From contig CP121691.1 of the NCBI GenBank assembly GCA_038396585.1, positions 3,224,001 through 3,288,000 of the forward strand: a stretch of DNA of 64,000 nucleotides, given 5' to 3'. The translations under genes were made by a program, and so were the position numbers. Every line of letters begins with the position of its first letter. The first letter of the stretch is position 1. The DNA is from Vallitaleaceae bacterium 9-2. Its GTDB lineage: Bacteria; Bacillota; Clostridia; Lachnospirales; Vallitaleaceae. Of the stretch, positions 34,147-42,774 are shown piece after piece. Below the pieces are notes generated by a model that ran no database searches, had not been told where the DNA came from, and worked only from the letters and a program-made list of their open reading frames with translations.

Positions 34147-35343
34147 CTACCGATAAATGACGACATCAGTATAAGGCATAATCTGGGTAATATTCTTCTC
34201 ATAGGTATCAATAAAGTTCTGATCCCTATACCAGATGTTAAAGTTCACCGCAACAGCAGCTTTAACATTACGCTGACCATCATAGAGCTTTACTTCATCC
34301 ACTCGAACTAAATATCTATCATTATCTAGGTAAAAGAACGCTTCATCATGTTCTAGATATGTTAAATAGCCTTTTTTCTGTGCTAAGTACTTCATGACAA
34401 TATCCACTTGGTCTTGTGGCATTCGTCGTTGAAGTAGGCGTTCAAAGTCTTCTATGTGCCCTGCATAGGGTCCATTTTCATCATACATAAGCGCTCCTAT
34501 AGCACTATCTTCAGATCTAAACTTACGTGTATATCCAATTTCATAATCTTTTTGATCAGGTGTATAACTTAAATCACTCGTAATCAACTTCCAATCTTCT
34601 TCTGCACTTTCTCGTACTCCTGCTGTCACAGGATCTACCCAGTTGGCACCTCCTAGAAGATGAGATTCCATGCCTGAGTGTTGTTCGTTGTACTGTTCTT
34701 CATAATCAAATGTAGGGCGTGTGTCCGGGTCAATTAAGCGTACTACAACTGTACTGGCTTCTGCCCTTGTTAACATCCCTTGCGGTTTAAAGGTATGGTC
34801 AGGATAACCTGTGATGATTCCTAGCTTATACGTTTTCATAATATCTTTGTTGTATTTAAAAGAAAAATCTTCGGAGTCTGTGACCACTTGGAGCACCTGT
34901 GTCAAGTCGGTGAAGACCAGTTCCCCTTCTAAACGTTCTACAGCTCTCATAATAATCATACACATTTCTTCTCGTGTAATCACTTGCTTGAAGTTAACAG
35001 GTCCCAAATAAGAATCAAAGTCTTCTGCTTTAAGTATTCCAAGCTCCATTGCCTTATCGATATAGTTCTGCGCCCAGTAGCCCTCGCTATTACCTGGTTC
35101 TTCTCCTAGTGCACGCACCACCATGGTAATAAACTGATCACGTGCCAATCTCATCTCGGGACGAAAGGTTCCGTCTGGATAACCGACAATAATCCCTCGG
35201 TCATCTTCACTTAAGCGTTCAACTGCATCATAAAACCAGTCGCTGGTATTCACATCCGTACTGCTTGCTCCATAAATGGGGGTAAAAAAAGACAACATGA
35301 TTAAACATGTCAAAACATAAGCCGTTCCTTTTAACGTATTCAT
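34147..35343 (-). CDS. SLH-domain surface protein, copy B
   Basis: 398 residues, paralogue of copy A with the same signal peptide, three SLH repeats and C-terminal domain. Differences are few and scattered (for example PEMR for PQTK after the first SLH) except for one dense segment near residues 353-373 (KLYDGQRNVKAAVAV against MLGEGTKYQAAIEV). The CDS and its promoter were duplicated together as a tandem unit of about 1.3 kb. Both copies appear intact. Confidence 0.88.
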   Translation of the reverse strand: MNTLKGTAYVLTCLIMLSFFTPIYGASSTDVNTSDWFYDAVERLSEDDRGIIVGYPDGTFRPEMRLARDQFITMVVRALGEEPGNSEGYWAQNYIDKAMELGILKAEDFDSYLGPVNFKQVITREEMCMIIMRAVERLEGELVFTDLTQVLQVVTDSEDFSFKYNKDIMKTYKLGIITGYPDHTFKPQGMLTRAEASTVVVRLIDPDTRPTFDYEEQYNEQHSGMESHLLGGANWVDPVTAGVRESAEEDWKLITSDLSYTPDQKDYEIGYTRKFRSEDSAIGALMYDENGPYAGHIEDFERLLQRRMPQDQVDIVMKYLAQKKGYLTYLEHDEAFFYLDNDRYLVRVDEVKLYDGQRNVKAAVAVNFNIWYRDQNFIDTYEKNITQIMPYTDVVIYR

Positions 35344-35393
35344 AGCTCTCTCCTCAATATTACATTTTTAGTTTACTCTGAACCTCTCCATAT

Positions 35394-35422
35394 AGATTAC
35401 AAAAAATGTCATGTGCATGCAA
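35394..35422 (-). promoter_or_regulatory. Promoter of SLH copy B
   Basis: On the minus strand: TTGCAT (35417-35422), a 17-bp spacer, TAATCT (35394-35399). Same sequence and spacing as copy A, with the same AGACTATCGTCC upstream. Confidence 0.65.
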
Positions 35423-35446
35423 TAGGACGATAGTCTATAAAAAGAT

Positions 35447-35481
35447 ACAAAAAAATCGACACACGATGGTATCGATGTCGA
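35447..35481 (-). terminator. Terminator of the mtnN operon
   Basis: ATCGACA (35454-35460) and TGTCGAT (35475-35481) form a 7-bp stem with a 14-nt loop. A T run follows on the minus strand (A run 35447-35454), shortly after the stop of the 60-residue gene. Confidence 0.7.
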
Positions 35482-35493
35482 TATAGCTTACTC

Positions 35494-35676
35494 TTATGTA
35501 GTTTCTGTTGTTTCTAAGCGTTGCTTAATATGAGGTTCCGCAAAAGTATATATGGAATATAATGACGCTAAGAGATTCAATACTTTGATGACACTATTTA
35601 TGATTTTACGTGTTTTCTTAACACGTAAAACCAATTTTTTAATGCGTCGTATTGTTCTTAAAATAAAGCGAATCAT
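35494..35676 (-). CDS. Small basic protein of 60 residues, coupled to mtnN
   Basis: The ATG at 35676 follows the mtnN stop codon with no gap (TAAATG), and GAAGGTG inside the end of mtnN is a suitable ribosome binding site. A terminator follows its stop. The first 30 residues are strongly basic (RTIRRIKKLVLRVKKTRK), then a hydrophobic amphipathic stretch (VIKVLNLLASLYSIYTF). No known family was recognised. Position and translation signals favour a real gene that may bind membrane or nucleic acid. Confidence 0.6.
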   Translation of the reverse strand: MIRFILRTIRRIKKLVLRVKKTRKIINSVIKVLNLLASLYSIYTFAEPHIKQRLETTETT

Positions 35677-36375
35677 TTATAACACCTTCATCATACCTTC
35701 AATCATCTTACACGAATTAGCTGCCGCCTCTTTTACAAACTCATTAAAGTTAACATCTGCACTTGAATCTGCCTTGTCCGAAATCGCACGAATAATAACA
35801 CAAGGTACTTTATTCAATGCGCAGACATGTGCAATTGCCGCACCTTCCATCTCTGTACAGTATGCACCAAACTTATCACGTAAATACTCTTTTTTGTTTT
35901 CGCTGGCAACAAACTGGTCTCCACTGACTATACGCTCAATGTGAATGCTCACATTTGAACTTAATGCTTCACCTGCATCATATGCCAGTTTAACTAAATG
36001 GGAGTCTGATGAAAACACGCTGTTATCCATTCGAGGAATCTGTCCAACTTCATATCCAAAGTTACGCGCATCAAAGTCATGCTCTATTGCATCTTTTGAT
36101 ATAACGATGTCACCAATTTCTAATTTATTATGTAACGCGCCTGCCACTCCTGTATTAATAATGGCATCCACATAAAATACATCAATTAATATTTGTGTAC
36201 ACACTGCTGCATTAACTTTTCCGATTCCAGCACGAACAACCACCGCTTTTTTTCCATTTAAGAAACCAATCACAAAATCCAGAGATGCTATTGAGCGGAC
36301 TTCTTGAACATCCATTTTATTTTTTAGTGCTAACACCTCTTCTTCCATTGCACCAATAATTCCAATAAATTCCAT
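35677..36375 (-). CDS. mtnN: 5'-methylthioadenosine/S-adenosylhomocysteine nucleosidase
   Basis: 232 residues, full length. IGAMEEEV at the N-terminus, NTGVAGAL in the middle, and the EMEGAAIAHV and RAISDKAD motifs that hold the substrate-binding glutamate and catalytic aspartate. It hydrolyses MTA and SAH to adenine and the thioribose or ribosyl-homocysteine product, relieving inhibition of methyltransferases and feeding autoinducer-2 or methionine salvage. GGAGGTTG precedes the start. A 60-residue gene is coupled downstream. Confidence 0.93.
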   Translation of the reverse strand: MEFIGIIGAMEEEVLALKNKMDVQEVRSIASLDFVIGFLNGKKAVVVRAGIGKVNAAVCTQILIDVFYVDAIINTGVAGALHNKLEIGDIVISKDAIEHDFDARNFGYEVGQIPRMDNSVFSSDSHLVKLAYDAGEALSSNVSIHIERIVSGDQFVASENKKEYLRDKFGAYCTEMEGAAIAHVCALNKVPCVIIRAISDKADSSADVNFNEFVKEAAANSCKMIEGMMKVL

Positions 36376-36526
36376 AACAACCTCCTAAGGGTTCATTCAT
36401 ACACGTTCATCTTCTCCCTTATTATCTCACTAAACTAGTAAAAAGACAAATACTATTTCATGATATTTTTTGAAATTTATTTAGAAACTCAAAATTACTA
36501 CACTTTTTTTCACTCTCAATCCACGC

Positions 36527-38128
36527 TTAAACTAGATGCTTTTGTGATGCTTTTGCAATTTTTTTGTAGAGAATTCCTGTCAACATCAAAAATATAACGA
36601 CGACGATAGGCATGAATACCTCTATATTCAGAGTACTCATAAATAGGATTACTATAGCGGGTGAGAGACCAATAAGCCCCGAGCCAAGAAGTCCGACGAG
36701 AGCATTGGCACTTTGCTTAACAATTGCCGTCTCCGAAACCCAATCATAGTGATGCATGTTAACGTCAATGAACATTCCCCATACAGGTATAAACAAGCAG
36801 TAGATAAGTGGAATACTAATAATAAATAGCGCACTGATAAAATTCGATGCAAAGCGAATGCTTAACAGTAATGAACTGATGAACGCCGTAGGCAAAATAA
36901 TGGACAGATTAACTAACATCTTGCTTTGAAAAATCGTCATTGGATGGATTGGTAATGATTGGAGAATCCATATGTTTTTTCCTTCAAGTGATAGTGAAAC
37001 AGCTGCCGTACAACTCATTCCAACCATTCCGCAGACAACAAATGGCAACATGCTCTCTAGCATCTGATATGCATTATCCATCGGAAACATACTTATAATC
37101 ATATCATCTGATACAAAAAAAGCAGCAACGCTGAGTACGATTGCCATAATAACGCCTACACCGACATTCAGCACATACACTGTACTTGATAGAAAACGTT
37201 TGAGTTCTTTTTTATAGAGCGCTTTTAAGGGTGACGCATTGTGTAGTTGTGTTAGTTGATAATTCGAATGTGTCTGGTGTGTCATTAATGCTGTATTAAT
37301 CTGCTTATATTGTCTAGCTAACACTAGGATAAATACCCCATACCAAAGAACAGAGGTTCCCACAAATATTCCAAGAGAAACCAAACTACTATTTACCACA
37401 GCCTCTGTATAATATCGAGCCAATGGATAGGATTTATTGATCATATCGCCTATTGTAGCTCCTAGATTCGCCATGTTTTGTGTTGCCCATGCTGATTCGT
37501 CAAGACCGCCTCCAACAAAAGATAACACAAGAATTCCTACAAGTAAAACCAAAGATAGCACTGTGGATAAAGCATTCGAATAGCGAAACTTTGATGCAAT
37601 CCAAACAATAATTGCACCGATAGTGGCTGCGATTGTCGTTGGAAACAAAGGAGCAACGAGCATTCCCACAACCCAAATCGGATAAAACAATAACGTAACC
37701 GAACTATACTGAATATAAGCTATCCCCATTGGCAACATCACAAGTAAGACCATCAAACTATTAAGCCCATACATTAATAAAAATCGGCTAAAAATAATTG
37801 TACGTGTTGTTAACGGAAGAGACATCATTATCTCATAATCTTTAAATGCAAATAACGTACCGTTAGATTTTAAAATTGTAAAAAACAGGATAAAAGCACT
37901 CGCCATAATCAAGCCATACGCCGGAATAATCTCTGTCATCCCCATCATGGCTAGACTCATTCCCATCATATACGCATATACCATCAACATTAAACACAGG
38001 AAAATCCCAACTGCCAGCATTAGATAAAATCGACGTCTGTTGCGTATTTCTCCTTTGCTTTGGAATGTATTTAACTTAAGTTGATTGATGAGTAATGTTC
38101 TAGATAATAAGAGCACTTTATTTTTCAT
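36527..38128 (-). CDS. ABC-2-type multi-pass permease
   Basis: 533 residues with about 12 transmembrane helices in two halves and no ATPase domain. It overlaps the upstream ATPase gene by 11 bp. Large permeases of this type pair with a single cytoplasmic ATPase and export lipids, peptides or drugs, or act in stress adaptation. The substrate is unknown. Third gene of an operon led by a winged-helix regulator. Confidence 0.8.
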   Translation of the reverse strand: MKNKVLLLSRTLLINQLKLNTFQSKGEIRNRRRFYLMLAVGIFLCLMLMVYAYMMGMSLAMMGMTEIIPAYGLIMASAFILFFTILKSNGTLFAFKDYEIMMSLPLTTRTIIFSRFLLMYGLNSLMVLLVMLPMGIAYIQYSSVTLLFYPIWVVGMLVAPLFPTTIAATIGAIIVWIASKFRYSNALSTVLSLVLLVGILVLSFVGGGLDESAWATQNMANLGATIGDMINKSYPLARYYTEAVVNSSLVSLGIFVGTSVLWYGVFILVLARQYKQINTALMTHQTHSNYQLTQLHNASPLKALYKKELKRFLSSTVYVLNVGVGVIMAIVLSVAAFFVSDDMIISMFPMDNAYQMLESMLPFVVCGMVGMSCTAAVSLSLEGKNIWILQSLPIHPMTIFQSKMLVNLSIILPTAFISSLLLSIRFASNFISALFIISIPLIYCLFIPVWGMFIDVNMHHYDWVSETAIVKQSANALVGLLGSGLIGLSPAIVILFMSTLNIEVFMPIVVVIFLMLTGILYKKIAKASQKHLV

Positions 38129-38831
38129 TGGCCACCTCCATAAAGAGGGCTTCCAGGGAGCTGTCTTTAATCAGTTCCTGGGTCGGTCCGTTTGCCATCA
38201 GATGCCCGGATTTGATAATGGCTATCTTATTGCATAGTTTTTCTGCTACTTCTAATACGTGAGTAGAAAAAAACACTGCACTTCCTTGTGCACAAAGCTC
38301 ACGCATAGCATTTTTTAGGGTAATAGCCGCTTTGGGGTCCAAACCAACAAAGGGCTCATCTAAGATAAGAAGCTTCGGTCGATGAATTAACGCTGCAATA
38401 ATTGCAACTTTTTGTTTCATACCGTGGGAGTAAGACGCAATCAAATCTCCTAAATCCTTCATAATCTCAAAATCCTCTGCATAACTTTCAATACGCAAAG
38501 TGCGTTCCTTACTATCCACACCAAAAATATCTGCAATAAAATTGAGATACTGGATTCCCGTAAGGTGTTCATATAAATCCGGATTATCCGGAATATAAGC
38601 CATCATCTGTTTCGCTTTAATGGGTTGTTCCTTGATGGATATATCGTTAATCTTAATTTCCCCTTCTTCAAAATCAAGGATGCCTACTACTGATTTAATC
38701 GTTGTACTTTTTCCAGCACCATTATGCCCGATAAATCCTAAAATATCACCTGATTCAACTGTCAAAGACAAATTATCTACCGCTTTTTTTCCACCTTTGT
38801 ACGTTTTTGAAAAATTCGTAATCGTTAACAT
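38118..38831 (-). CDS. ABC transporter ATP-binding protein of the ABC-2 exporter
   Basis: 237 residues from the ATG at 38831, preceded by a G-rich ribosome binding site (AGGGGGAT); the longer frame from 38855 is less likely. Walker A GHNGAGKST, signature SHGMKQK (degenerate, as in ABC-2 exporters), Walker B LLILDEP, and the switch histidine in FFSTHVLEV. Energises the permease encoded downstream. Its G-rich ribosome binding site could pair with the C-rich segment of the small RNAs. Confidence 0.9.
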   Translation of the reverse strand: MLTITNFSKTYKGGKKAVDNLSLTVESGDILGFIGHNGAGKSTTIKSVVGILDFEEGEIKINDISIKEQPIKAKQMMAYIPDNPDLYEHLTGIQYLNFIADIFGVDSKERTLRIESYAEDFEIMKDLGDLIASYSHGMKQKVAIIAALIHRPKLLILDEPFVGLDPKAAITLKNAMRELCAQGSAVFFSTHVLEVAEKLCNKIAIIKSGHLMANGPTQELIKDSSLEALFMEVANEK

Positions 38832-38841
38832 ACATATCCCC

Positions 38842-39369
38842 CTATTCTTCTTCACACGGTGATGAAATAAATGTTATCCTCCTAGGTTTTCGTTGACCAT
38901 CCGCCTTGTTTCTAATCATCTCATTGATCAGCTCTCCAATTTTTTCCGTAAACTGAGCCATCTCGTCATCTGAAAGCATCAATGTTGACGTCCCCATAAA
39001 GTACATATCCTTTTTAAAATCAGCATCTTCTTGTTTGATGTAATTGTGAAATGTTCCCATAATATTGAGTAAACCTATATCTAAAATCTGTATAATCGTC
39101 TCAAGGCTTTCTCCATCATTAATGTGGTCTTCTTTTATACTATATACCTTTTCCACTGTTCCACGAATTTTATTTTCTTTAACTACCTGTATAAAGCCTG
39201 CACTCTCAAGTGTTTTAACATGTCTATATAAGGTTGCTTGAGATACATCTGAAAGCTCTCCTGCAAGCTGTGATGTTGTCACTTCTTTTAAAAGCATACA
39301 TGTCTGTAAAATTCGAAGTCGTATTGGATGCATCAATAATTTATATGCATCCAGTGATGCTTTTTTCAT
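38842..39369 (-). CDS. ArsR-like winged-helix transcriptional regulator
   Basis: 175 residues. Winged helix at about 10-80 (HPIRLRILQTCMLLKEVTTSQLAGELSD; ATLYRHVKTLESAGFI), followed by an alpha-helical domain of about 90 residues for dimerisation or ligand binding. First gene of the exporter operon, 10 bp before the ATPase start. A large inverted repeat over its own promoter suggests that it represses itself and the exporter until a ligand binds. Confidence 0.83.
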   Translation of the reverse strand: MKKASLDAYKLLMHPIRLRILQTCMLLKEVTTSQLAGELSDVSQATLYRHVKTLESAGFIQVVKENKIRGTVEKVYSIKEDHINDGESLETIIQILDIGLLNIMGTFHNYIKQEDADFKKDMYFMGTSTLMLSDDEMAQFTEKIGELINEMIRNKADGQRKPRRITFISSPCEEE

Positions 39370-39389
39370 ATATTTTTCCTCCTAAAAAA

Positions 39390-39454
39390 CAGTTGCAAAA
39401 AACACTAATATTATCACTTTTGATAATATTAGCATTATTGCAACTGTTTGTCAA
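39390..39454 (-). promoter_or_regulatory. Promoter and nested inverted-repeat operator of the regulator/exporter operon
   Basis: On the minus strand: TTGACA (39449-39454), a 17-bp spacer, TAATAT (39426-39431). Over it lies a 12-bp perfect inverted repeat (CTAATATTATCA 39405-39416 with TGATAATATTAG 39421-39432), nested in an outer 9-bp pair (CAGTTGCAA 39390-39398 with TTGCAACTG 39438-39446). The -10 is inside the inner repeat. Confidence 0.7.
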
Positions 39455-39478
39455 TAATGGTTTACATTGTTAGTATGC

Positions 39479-41173
39479 TTAATTCGAAGTTTTTATCCAT
39501 TGATAGTTTTCGTTGACATAGGGGTTAATTGCATCAAAGATATATCCTTCCCCATACAACATGTCATATTGAAACAAGTGTAAACGTTCATCACGTTTTT
39601 CTTGCGATATCCTTTGCAGATGTGTTGCCGCAATAGGTCCAATGTTATAGGTAATATTGGCCTGTCGCAGTACTTGTGCCGCTAATTCATAAGTATCAAG
39701 ATCCTTATCCTGTATTGGCATCGGATAATTACTCCATATGACGTATTCTGTGGCATAGAGATTCTCATCCACTAACTGGGTTGCTGTTAGTCCAAGGGGT
39801 GGCAGGTGATCTCCATATAACACTAATATAGTGGGTTCTGTATGTTGTTCTAACATCGTTACTAAGTCATTGATGAACTGATCCTCTTCTTTTAGTTGTG
39901 TCATATAATAACCTAGCGGGTCTTCTTCAGGATATTTTCCGTGAGGCTGTACAGACACTGCAAAGATAAAGTCTCTTGCAGTTGTCGAGTGCAATCTTTT
40001 TTGAATACTGTCTAGATATACCGCGTCTTTTGCCCATCCCAGTGCATTAAACTCTACCTGCTCCATACCTTCAAGCGATAAAAATGCGTCAAAACCCAAC
40101 TGCTCATAGACTAAATGTCGATTATAGAATTCTCCAATATTGTTATGCATCGCATAAGTTGCATAACCATGATTTTTCAGATTATAGGCTAAGCTTTCCG
40201 CTGGTTTTTCTTTTAGAATCGCATTATATGGATATTCTCCCAGTCCAAAAAAATCCAGCTTCATCCCTGTTAAGACTTCAAACTCTGTGTTCGCGGTTCC
40301 ATCCCCTAGCACCGGAACGCCCAGCATACCAGAAGAATATGTATCCATTAGCTCCATGTAGCGTGGCATTGGTTGTATTTTTTCCGTATTTTTCATTAGA
40401 CGCTCCACATTAAATACCGATTCTAACTGTACCATAATAATGTTGGGTTTTATATTGACCTTCTTTTCTTGGTGCGTTTTTTGCCACGCCTCTTGCACCA
40501 TAGTTTTAGAATAGTCCTCTGGTTCTTGAATCCCTTGCCCAAGTAAGCTATCCGTAAAACAATACGTAAATCCGTAGTTGGCATAGCTTTGTTGAATGTC
40601 CACCGGTTCTTCGCTACCCCTATCTTCTTCAGATTGCAATGGAATAATTGTAGCACTTCCTATAAATGCACTTACCAAAATTGTCGTGATAACACTGCGC
40701 TTTCTTTGCCGAACAGAATTTTGATGTATCGCCAACTGCTTCATGATTTTATACACCAGCACAGCTAATCCAGCCATTCCAATAATTAGCCATGCAATTT
40801 GAAGGGCCGAAAAATAATTTGGCAACAATAACACTGCATTCTTTACCACTTTTAGGTCCATGGCTGTCATTGGCGCCGTACGAAAAAAATTAAGCATGAT
40901 AAAGTTGGCAATACCAATGGCCAACCAAATAAAAATCACCAAAAACTCAATCATATACCGGACCTTAAAAATCCCTGCAATAGATAATGTCAGCATAATT
41001 ATCAATGTATTTAAGCAAAAATAGAGTGTCTTTTCTGAAGCAAATTGCGCCAGTTCACCAAATGACCTTCCGTTAAGAACTTCTAATAAACAGTTCATTG
41101 CCACTGCAATAATAAGTAAACGCAGTATTGACAACATATATTTTTTTATTTTTTTACCTTGAATTTTTTCCAT
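39479..41173 (-). CDS. LTA-synthase-like sulfatase-fold phosphoglycerol transferase
   Basis: 564 residues. Five transmembrane helices (about 10-165), then an extracellular sulfatase-fold domain with metal-binding Glu in IIMVQLESVF, the nucleophile Thr in GTANTEFEVLTG and the GDHLPPLG metal motif. LTA-synthase relatives transfer glycerol-phosphate from phosphatidylglycerol to build or prime lipoteichoic acid; some modify other polymers. Encoded alone, with a promoter region shared with the divergent pyrB gene. Confidence 0.85.
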   Translation of the reverse strand: MEKIQGKKIKKYMLSILRLLIIAVAMNCLLEVLNGRSFGELAQFASEKTLYFCLNTLIIMLTLSIAGIFKVRYMIEFLVIFIWLAIGIANFIMLNFFRTAPMTAMDLKVVKNAVLLLPNYFSALQIAWLIIGMAGLAVLVYKIMKQLAIHQNSVRQRKRSVITTILVSAFIGSATIIPLQSEEDRGSEEPVDIQQSYANYGFTYCFTDSLLGQGIQEPEDYSKTMVQEAWQKTHQEKKVNIKPNIIMVQLESVFNVERLMKNTEKIQPMPRYMELMDTYSSGMLGVPVLGDGTANTEFEVLTGMKLDFFGLGEYPYNAILKEKPAESLAYNLKNHGYATYAMHNNIGEFYNRHLVYEQLGFDAFLSLEGMEQVEFNALGWAKDAVYLDSIQKRLHSTTARDFIFAVSVQPHGKYPEEDPLGYYMTQLKEEDQFINDLVTMLEQHTEPTILVLYGDHLPPLGLTATQLVDENLYATEYVIWSNYPMPIQDKDLDTYELAAQVLRQANITYNIGPIAATHLQRISQEKRDERLHLFQYDMLYGEGYIFDAINPYVNENYQWIKTSN

Positions 41174-41276
41174 CGCTCTCCAAACCCTTTTTTCTCTATC
41201 TATTTTTTATCTATTCAAACTATATCATGTCATAGATTTTATCACTTATTTTTCATATGTCAATGAAGATATTTTC

Positions 41277-41305
41277 TTGACTTACGCCTCTCAAAGTGAT
41301 ATTCT
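41277..41305 (+). promoter_or_regulatory. Promoter of pyrBI
   Basis: TTGACT at 41277-41282, a 17-bp spacer, TATTCT at 41300-41305. The expected start near 41312 gives a leader of about 66 nt, with a small A/T hairpin (41314-41330) and the PyrR-type site. Confidence 0.55.
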
Positions 41306-41347
41306 ATCCATAAATATTTTAAGAAAATATCTTATACTTTTAAATGT

Positions 41348-41361
41348 AGTCCTGTGAGGCT
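41348..41361 (+). promoter_or_regulatory. PyrR-type RNA-binding site in the pyrB leader
   Basis: AGTCCTGTGAGGCT matches the PyrR consensus ARUCCNGNGAGGYU at every defined position. It can fold into the usual short bulged hairpin. The ribosome binding site AAAGGAGA starts 4 nt later (41365-41372). No terminator lies between it and the start codon, so control of translation initiation, rather than attenuation, is the likely mode. Confidence 0.75.
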
Positions 41362-41377
41362 AACAAAGGAGATTAAT

Positions 41378-42301
41378 ATGATTAAAGGAAAACACCTTAT
41401 TGAACCTACGGATTTAACTCTTGATGAGCTGGAGGTCTTATTTGACCTTGCACTAAAAATAGAGGCTAATCCCAAGAACTACCTTAGTGAACTCAATGGC
41501 TATCTACTAGCCTCATTATTCTATGAACCTTCCACGCGAACACGCTTTAGCTTCGAAGCAGCCATGCTTCGTCTTGGCGGTCAAGTCATCGGTTTCTCCG
41601 AGCCTAATTCTTCGTCTGTATCCAAAGGTGAATCTGTTGCCGACACCATCCGTACTGTTGCTTGCTATGCGGATATTGCCGTCATGCGCCATCCTAAAGA
41701 GGGTGCCCCAAAACTTGCCTCAAAGCGTTCTCCTATTCCTATTATCAACGCTGGTGACGGTGGACATCAACACCCGACCCAAACGTTAACGGATTTACTT
41801 ACCATTCGTTCCCTTAAAGGATCTATTGCAAATAAAGTTATCGGTTTTTGTGGCGATCTTAAGTTTGGGCGTACTGTCCATTCTCTCGTAAAAGCCATGG
41901 CACGCTACGACAATATCACTTTTGTGTTTATTTCACCACCGGAACTTGCCATGCCTTCACATATCAAAGATTCCCTTAAACCTCATCAAATTATCGAAGT
42001 GGATAATCTAGAAGATGTTATTGATCAGCTTGATATCCTTTATATGACCCGTATCCAGCGCGAACGTTTCTTTAATGAAGAAGAGTATCTGCGTTTAAAA
42101 AGTTATTTTGTTTTGACCAAAGATAAACTTCTTACATCCAAAAAAGATATGATTATCATGCATCCGCTGCCACGGGTTGATGAGATTCATCCAAGTGTTG
42201 ACGAAGATCCTCGTGCAGTATACTTTACCCAGGCAGGGTATGGCATGTATATACGTATGGCCCTCATCCTTAAACTTTTGAAAGGAGATCATCATGCTTA
42301 A
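41378..42301 (+). CDS. pyrB: Aspartate carbamoyltransferase catalytic subunit
   Basis: 307 residues from the ATG at 41378, which has AAAGGAGA 6 bp upstream; the frame extends to 41354 without a site and through the PyrR hairpin. Carbamoyl-phosphate motif STRTR (52-56) and HPTQTLTD (132-139) are intact. It joins carbamoyl phosphate and aspartate to give carbamoyl aspartate, the first committed step of pyrimidine synthesis. It overlaps pyrI by 8 bp; the two should form the allosteric holoenzyme. Other pyr genes are not in the window. Confidence 0.96.
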   Translation: MIKGKHLIEPTDLTLDELEVLFDLALKIEANPKNYLSELNGYLLASLFYEPSTRTRFSFEAAMLRLGGQVIGFSEPNSSSVSKGESVADTIRTVACYADIAVMRHPKEGAPKLASKRSPIPIINAGDGGHQHPTQTLTDLLTIRSLKGSIANKVIGFCGDLKFGRTVHSLVKAMARYDNITFVFISPPELAMPSHIKDSLKPHQIIEVDNLEDVIDQLDILYMTRIQRERFFNEEEYLRLKSYFVLTKDKLLTSKKDMIIMHPLPRVDEIHPSVDEDPRAVYFTQAGYGMYIRMALILKLLKGDHHA

Positions 42302-42725
42302 AGTTGAATCCATAAAAAAAGGAATCGTTATTGACCATATCCGTGCAGGACTCGGCTATCAAATTTTTACGGACCTCAAACTTGATCAGGTCGACTATAC
42401 TACTGCACTTATACGCAATGTCCCTTCAAAAAAACTGGGCAAAAAAGACCTCATCAAGATTGATAATGTCGTTGACCTTGACTTTGACATGCTTGGACTC
42501 CTTGACCCTAATATCACCGTTGTGATTATAGAAAATGAAGAGGTTCATGAAAAAGTCAAACTTTCTTTGCCAAAAAAGGTCCACGGTATGTTACAATGTA
42601 AAAATCCACGCTGCATTAGCACCGTCGAAAAAATAGATGATATTACATTTTATCTTGTCAACGATAAGACACGTGAGTACCGTTGCGAATACTGCGACAC
42701 GCCTTATTACACACATAAGTCTTAG
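42294..42725 (+). CDS. pyrI: Aspartate carbamoyltransferase regulatory subunit
   Basis: 143 residues. N-terminal allosteric domain (IDHIRAGLG) that binds nucleotides, and a C-terminal zinc domain with C102, C107, C131 and C134 (CKNPRC and CEYC), which contacts PyrB. GAAAGGAGAT precedes the start inside the end of pyrB. Confers CTP/ATP control on the enzyme. Confidence 0.95.
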   Translation: MLKVESIKKGIVIDHIRAGLGYQIFTDLKLDQVDYTTALIRNVPSKKLGKKDLIKIDNVVDLDFDMLGLLDPNITVVIIENEEVHEKVKLSLPKKVHGMLQCKNPRCISTVEKIDDITFYLVNDKTREYRCEYCDTPYYTHKS

Positions 42726-42774
42726 TTAAGCGCCAAGTAAAGCGTTGACCAGATGCCATAGAAAGGTGATGCAT

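Larger units (their letters stand above)
32847..35440. repeat. Tandem duplication of SLH gene plus promoter (two units of about 1.3 kb)
   Basis: Unit 1 spans about 32847-34135 and unit 2 about 34147-35440, in direct orientation. Similarity covers the CDS, leader, -10/-35 and the upstream AGACTATCGTCC block, then stops on both sides. Confidence 0.9.

Noticed and set aside
40084-40413. 109-codon plus-strand frame inside the LTA-synthase-like gene
   Set aside because: Antisense to the conserved sulfatase domain, with no start signal; a shadow frame.
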